This document shows positions 53,610 to 64,000 of a stretch of DNA of 64,000 nucleotides, in pieces. Positions within the stretch are counted from its first letter, which is position 1; the number at the start of each line of letters is the position of its first letter. Origin of the DNA: Undaria pinnatifida (taxonomy: Eukaryota > Sar > Phaeophyceae > Laminariales > Alariaceae); NCBI GenBank assembly GCA_012845835.1, contig JABAKD010000008.1:11739060-11803059 (forward strand). Direction: 5' to 3'. The notes beneath the pieces are model-generated. The model was not told the DNA's origin. It saw nothing but the letters and a program-made list of their open reading frames with translations, and made no database searches. The translations under genes were made by a program, and so were the position numbers.

Positions 53610-53990
53610 ACTACGATAAGGAGGAACGGAACGCGTTAGAGGGAAGAGACCACAGGGAAGTAGACGGATGCGACACGCACGTGGAGAAGTTTGGTGCTCG
53701 CACGTTATAGATCATAGTCTAGTGTATCGAACACACGATCGATACCCGGATCTTGTTAGTGCGAAAGTGCGACCACGACAGACGGCCAAGAGAAAGGCAG
53801 ATTAGGTGCATGATTTACAAGCAAAAACTTTACATTGTAGTCAGTGGAAGAAACGTAAAATGAGCGCCGAACTGTCGGGCGGGTATATCTTTTCTAAGGC
53901 GTATTGGAACGGTGTCCGTTGTCCCGAACGAACGGGACGCGCGTGTTCACTTCGTAAAAACACCAAGGCACAACCTGCAAATGAGTACGC
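53610..53990 (+). mobile_element. degraded LINE 3-prime fragment
   Basis: GATAAGGAGGAACGGAACGC (the region after the zinc knuckle), GACAGACGGCCAAGAGAAAG, GTGGAAGAAACGTAAAATGA and ATTGGAACGGTGTCCGTTGT parallel the LINE end at 63700-64000, with more substitutions. Confidence 0.55.
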
Positions 53991-54984
53991 CCCCCCCACT
54001 CCCCGTACAAGAGCACGCACCCGCGGGGGTATGTATATATTTGTTTGTTTTGTTTTTCAACCCCGTGTCAACTTATCACCGGGGGGGGCGCGTTTGATAC
54101 AATCTCTCTCTTTCGGAGGTACGCCTGAAAACAGCATCGATTTTCCAACGTGTGGTTACATACCACCCGCGGTGGAAACCATTAATCCACACTCAACACG
54201 AACCGGGGTGTGGATACGGTACACCAGCACATGTGGCGAGGCACTGCTGCGCCCCATCATGTGCAGTGGACCGATCGAGTCTGCGGCTCCGACCCCACCG
54301 GTACCTGCTGCTGCCGTGCCTCGAGCGAGGATCACGCCGTTTTCTGCAGCGGTAACAACGGGCGGTGTAGCACAACTTTTGGTTTGAAGTTTGACCAGGG
54401 AATTTATTTTTTGTGTATGTTGCAGTGCCATACAGATCAACGTCGACAGCTACAGGAGCTCGCGCCCCAGAGGGTCTCACAGGCTAGAGACTACACGGGC
54501 TCGCGTGGCAGGAGGCGCGATCTGGCTAGGCCATATGAGCATTCTGAGTTGCGTATTTGTCTACTGCTGAGCACTGTGTGTTGTGAAGTCGGTACGCGCG
54601 AGAACTCGGACGTATAACATGCTAAAAAATGCGGCGCAATTTCAACGGGCTGCAACTGCTGGAACCTGGAACCTGGAACTGCCGTGTTTCAACGGCGAGG
54701 TCGTTCATACTGCAGAGAGTACACCAAAGAGCTCGCTGGAGGTTGATGAAGTGTTGGATAAGGTCTCATACATCCGAATCTGCTGATGCAGAAAGGACCT
54801 TCCTTCAGTGTCGCGGTGCGCTGGGTGGCCTTTGGAGGATTTTTTTTGGGAGAAAAATGTTCAGCCTCCCCTTGAAAAACACGCCACCAGAACCAAAAAA
54901 AAACTTTTCTGGTTCTGCGGCCCAGCAACGTTGCACCTCACACAACCATTCCCTGGATAGCTGCTCCATTCTCACGCCGAGAAC

Positions 54985-62683
<7,699 letters not shown>

Positions 62684-62828
62684 GTACGCATCATGTGTGT
62701 TGTGTATTGTTTTTTTGGTGGTGGACACGTAGTATATGATGGCTTCTCGTCGCTACCTACTATGGCATGTGTATTTTAGTATGGTTGTTATTGTTCTTGT
62801 TATAGTGGTGAACGTGTATTTTATGATG

Positions 62829-62862
62829 ACATTCCGTCGGTACGCATCGTGCGTATTTGTCT
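62829..62862 (+). pseudogene. short copy of gene C exon 7 end and donor
   Basis: GACATTCCGTCGGTACGCAT repeats the last codons of exon 7 (DIPS) and its donor, followed by CGTGCGTATTTGTC, which resembles the start of the real intron. Confidence 0.75.
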
Positions 62863-62916
62863 GATGACTTTTGTTGCGGGAGTGGGCGTGTATTTTATGA
62901 TGATACGTTTGACCAG

Positions 62917-62970
62917 CGGGATGTCCTCATCGCTACCGACGTGGCGAATCGCGGGCTGGACATTCCGTCG
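62917..62970 (+). pseudogene. DDX47: possible alternative mini-exon: copy of motif V part of gene C exon 7
   Basis: Bounded by acceptor TTTGACCAG and donor GTAAGT (better than the true exon 7 donor). It is 54 nt, phase 0, and reads [18 protein letters not shown]. Inclusion after exon 7 would repeat motif V in frame, giving 18 extra residues. Asn replaces Ser in the DVASRG motif. Whether it is spliced in is unknown. Confidence 0.6.
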
Positions 62971-63362
62971 GTAAGTTGGCATATACGAAGAGGCGAGTTG
63001 GTCCTTGGAAAACGGTAATTTGGAGAGAAATCGTTTCCGTCGGTGAGAGTGTAGCCCCCCATCCCCCCCCCCGCCTCCCGACGTGCCCGTGCTCTAGCTC
63101 TCGGAGTACCCACCAATAAGGGCAGAAACCTTGTGAATATCACGCATTTTTACGGCGTATACGCCGTGGGAGGCAGCTCTCTAGCAACCCCCCGCCCTGG
63201 TACAAGCTTCTATTTCTAACGGCTCGCGCCGTGTCTCACCCGAGCTGGTGTGTGTCCGCCTCTTGTCACTTTAATCCCCCCCCCCCCCCCCGCCCTGCCT
63301 TTCGTGGAGGCGTGTTTTATCTGTCACTTTAGCCCCTCCCTTTAGGGGGAGACCAACAAAAG

Positions 63363-64000
63363 GTACTGTCTATAGAGAAGATTGGCGGGTACAAGACAGA
63401 AGTGAAAGGAAGAATAGAAGAAAGGGAAAGGATAGCGCTGAGAAATACGGCGAAAGAGGAGAAGCACTTAGAGATATACGGGGGGTTGAGGGAAGGTATT
63501 GCGATGAAAACGTATCTTCACGGTTCAATGGACTACGCGAAAAAGCTGAACTGCGATTTCGTGTAGGGGGCTTGGACCTACCAGAAATAAGAAAGAGGTA
63601 TACCAGTAGTCCGGAGGATGTGGATGTGGCTACAAATATGTGCCCGTGTGGCACAGCATTAGAAAGCAGGACTCACATAGTGGTAGAATGTGAAATATAC
63701 AAGGAGGAATGGGATGCGTTAGAGATGGGGAAATTAGCAGGAAATTAGACGTGTGTGACATGGAAGAATGTTTGGTAGACTAGAGTAGCGAGAAAACGAT
63801 CGCTATCCTAGGAAACAGAGGGTGGCCGCAGACGGCAAAACAGGACGGGGATGGGAAACGGTTTCGATGTAGTATATGGAAAAAGCGTAACGAGCGCCCA
63901 AATGTTGGAGGTGTCTCTATTAGGAGTAGGAACGGTGCTCCGTCTCGAAAGGGATGCGTGGTCAATGGTCAAATTACTCAGGCAAGCAACAAATGATAAC
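63363..64000 (+). mobile_element. LINE 3-prime end, best preserved copy, running to the window edge
   Basis: One frame with few breaks reads LDLPEIRKRYTSSPEDVDVA then NMCPCGTALESRTHIVVECE then IYKEEWDALE. After a stop it continues ERPNV-like coding debris to [15 protein letters not shown] and QATND. The C-P-C-G...H...C knuckle and the shared end GCAAGCAACAAATGA define the family. The reverse transcriptase domain is absent, so it is 5-prime truncated as LINE copies usually are. Confidence 0.75.

Larger units (their letters stand above)
51129..54984. other. intergenic region between genes B and C
   Basis: It contains a diverged TTAA-type element (about 51560-51650), a SINE-like tail (52380-52665), a tRNA-like box at 52900-52960, and a LINE remnant (53610-53990). 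A frame at 54424-54617 after TATGTTGCAG (CHTDQRRQLQEL) looks exon-like but has no partner, so it is left unassigned. Confidence 0.45.

Noticed and set aside
54424-54617. A separate gene or last exon after TATGTTGCAG (CHTDQRRQLQEL...)
   Set aside because: The acceptor is good and the frame ends in a stop, but I found no upstream exon with matching phase and no motif. It may be real and deserves a transcript check.

Overview
The window is eukaryotic nuclear DNA. Coding exons are short and GC-rich with clean GT-AG borders. They are separated by long introns full of simple repeats and small transposons, and the proteins carry long Gln, Ala, Gly, Ser and Asp/Glu runs. This gene style, plus a LINE and tRNA-SINE load, suggests a brown alga or a related stramenopile. 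That placement is inference from style; no taxonomic marker was tested.

Three spliced genes can be assembled by eye. Gene A (minus strand, 17571 to 1959) has eight exons. Read in order they encode an N-terminal RNA polymerase II CTD-interacting (CID/RPR) domain, a low-complexity linker, a two-repeat cyclin fold of the transcriptional (L/K/T) type, and a tail of more than 1,000 residues rich in Gln, Pro and Gly. A CID joined to a cyclin is the most interesting object here. The frame slips by one base in two G/C homopolymer areas, which needs resequencing or cDNA. Gene B (plus strand, 18385 to 51128) starts head to head with gene A across about 0.8 kb. It is a coiled-coil protein of about 310-325 residues that I do not recognise, spread over nine small exons in 33 kb. 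Gene C (plus strand, 54985 to beyond the last visible exon at 62683) is the DEAD-box rRNA-processing helicase DDX47/Rrp3 with a very long disordered N-terminus; the exon for motif VI is not visible in the window.

Layout: 1-1958 no gene recognised; 1959-10789 gene A exons 8-2; 10790-17499 gene A intron 1 (SINEs, LINE fragments, an ATCGAT-rich array); 17500-18610 the two first exons and the shared promoter region; 18611-51065 gene B introns, a dense nest of MITEs, SINEs, satellites and simple repeats; 51129-54984 intergenic with LINE and SINE remnants; 54985-62970 gene C; 63363-64000 a LINE 3-prime end running off the window.

Two themes recur. First, pieces of real exons, each with one splice site, are duplicated inside the adjacent introns (gene A exon 3; gene C exons 5 and 7). 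Second, several non-autonomous DNA transposon families can be defined from the window alone. One is a family inserted at TTAA whose empty sites are also visible here. Another is a 308-bp element with 48-bp perfect inverted termini around a telomere-like tract.
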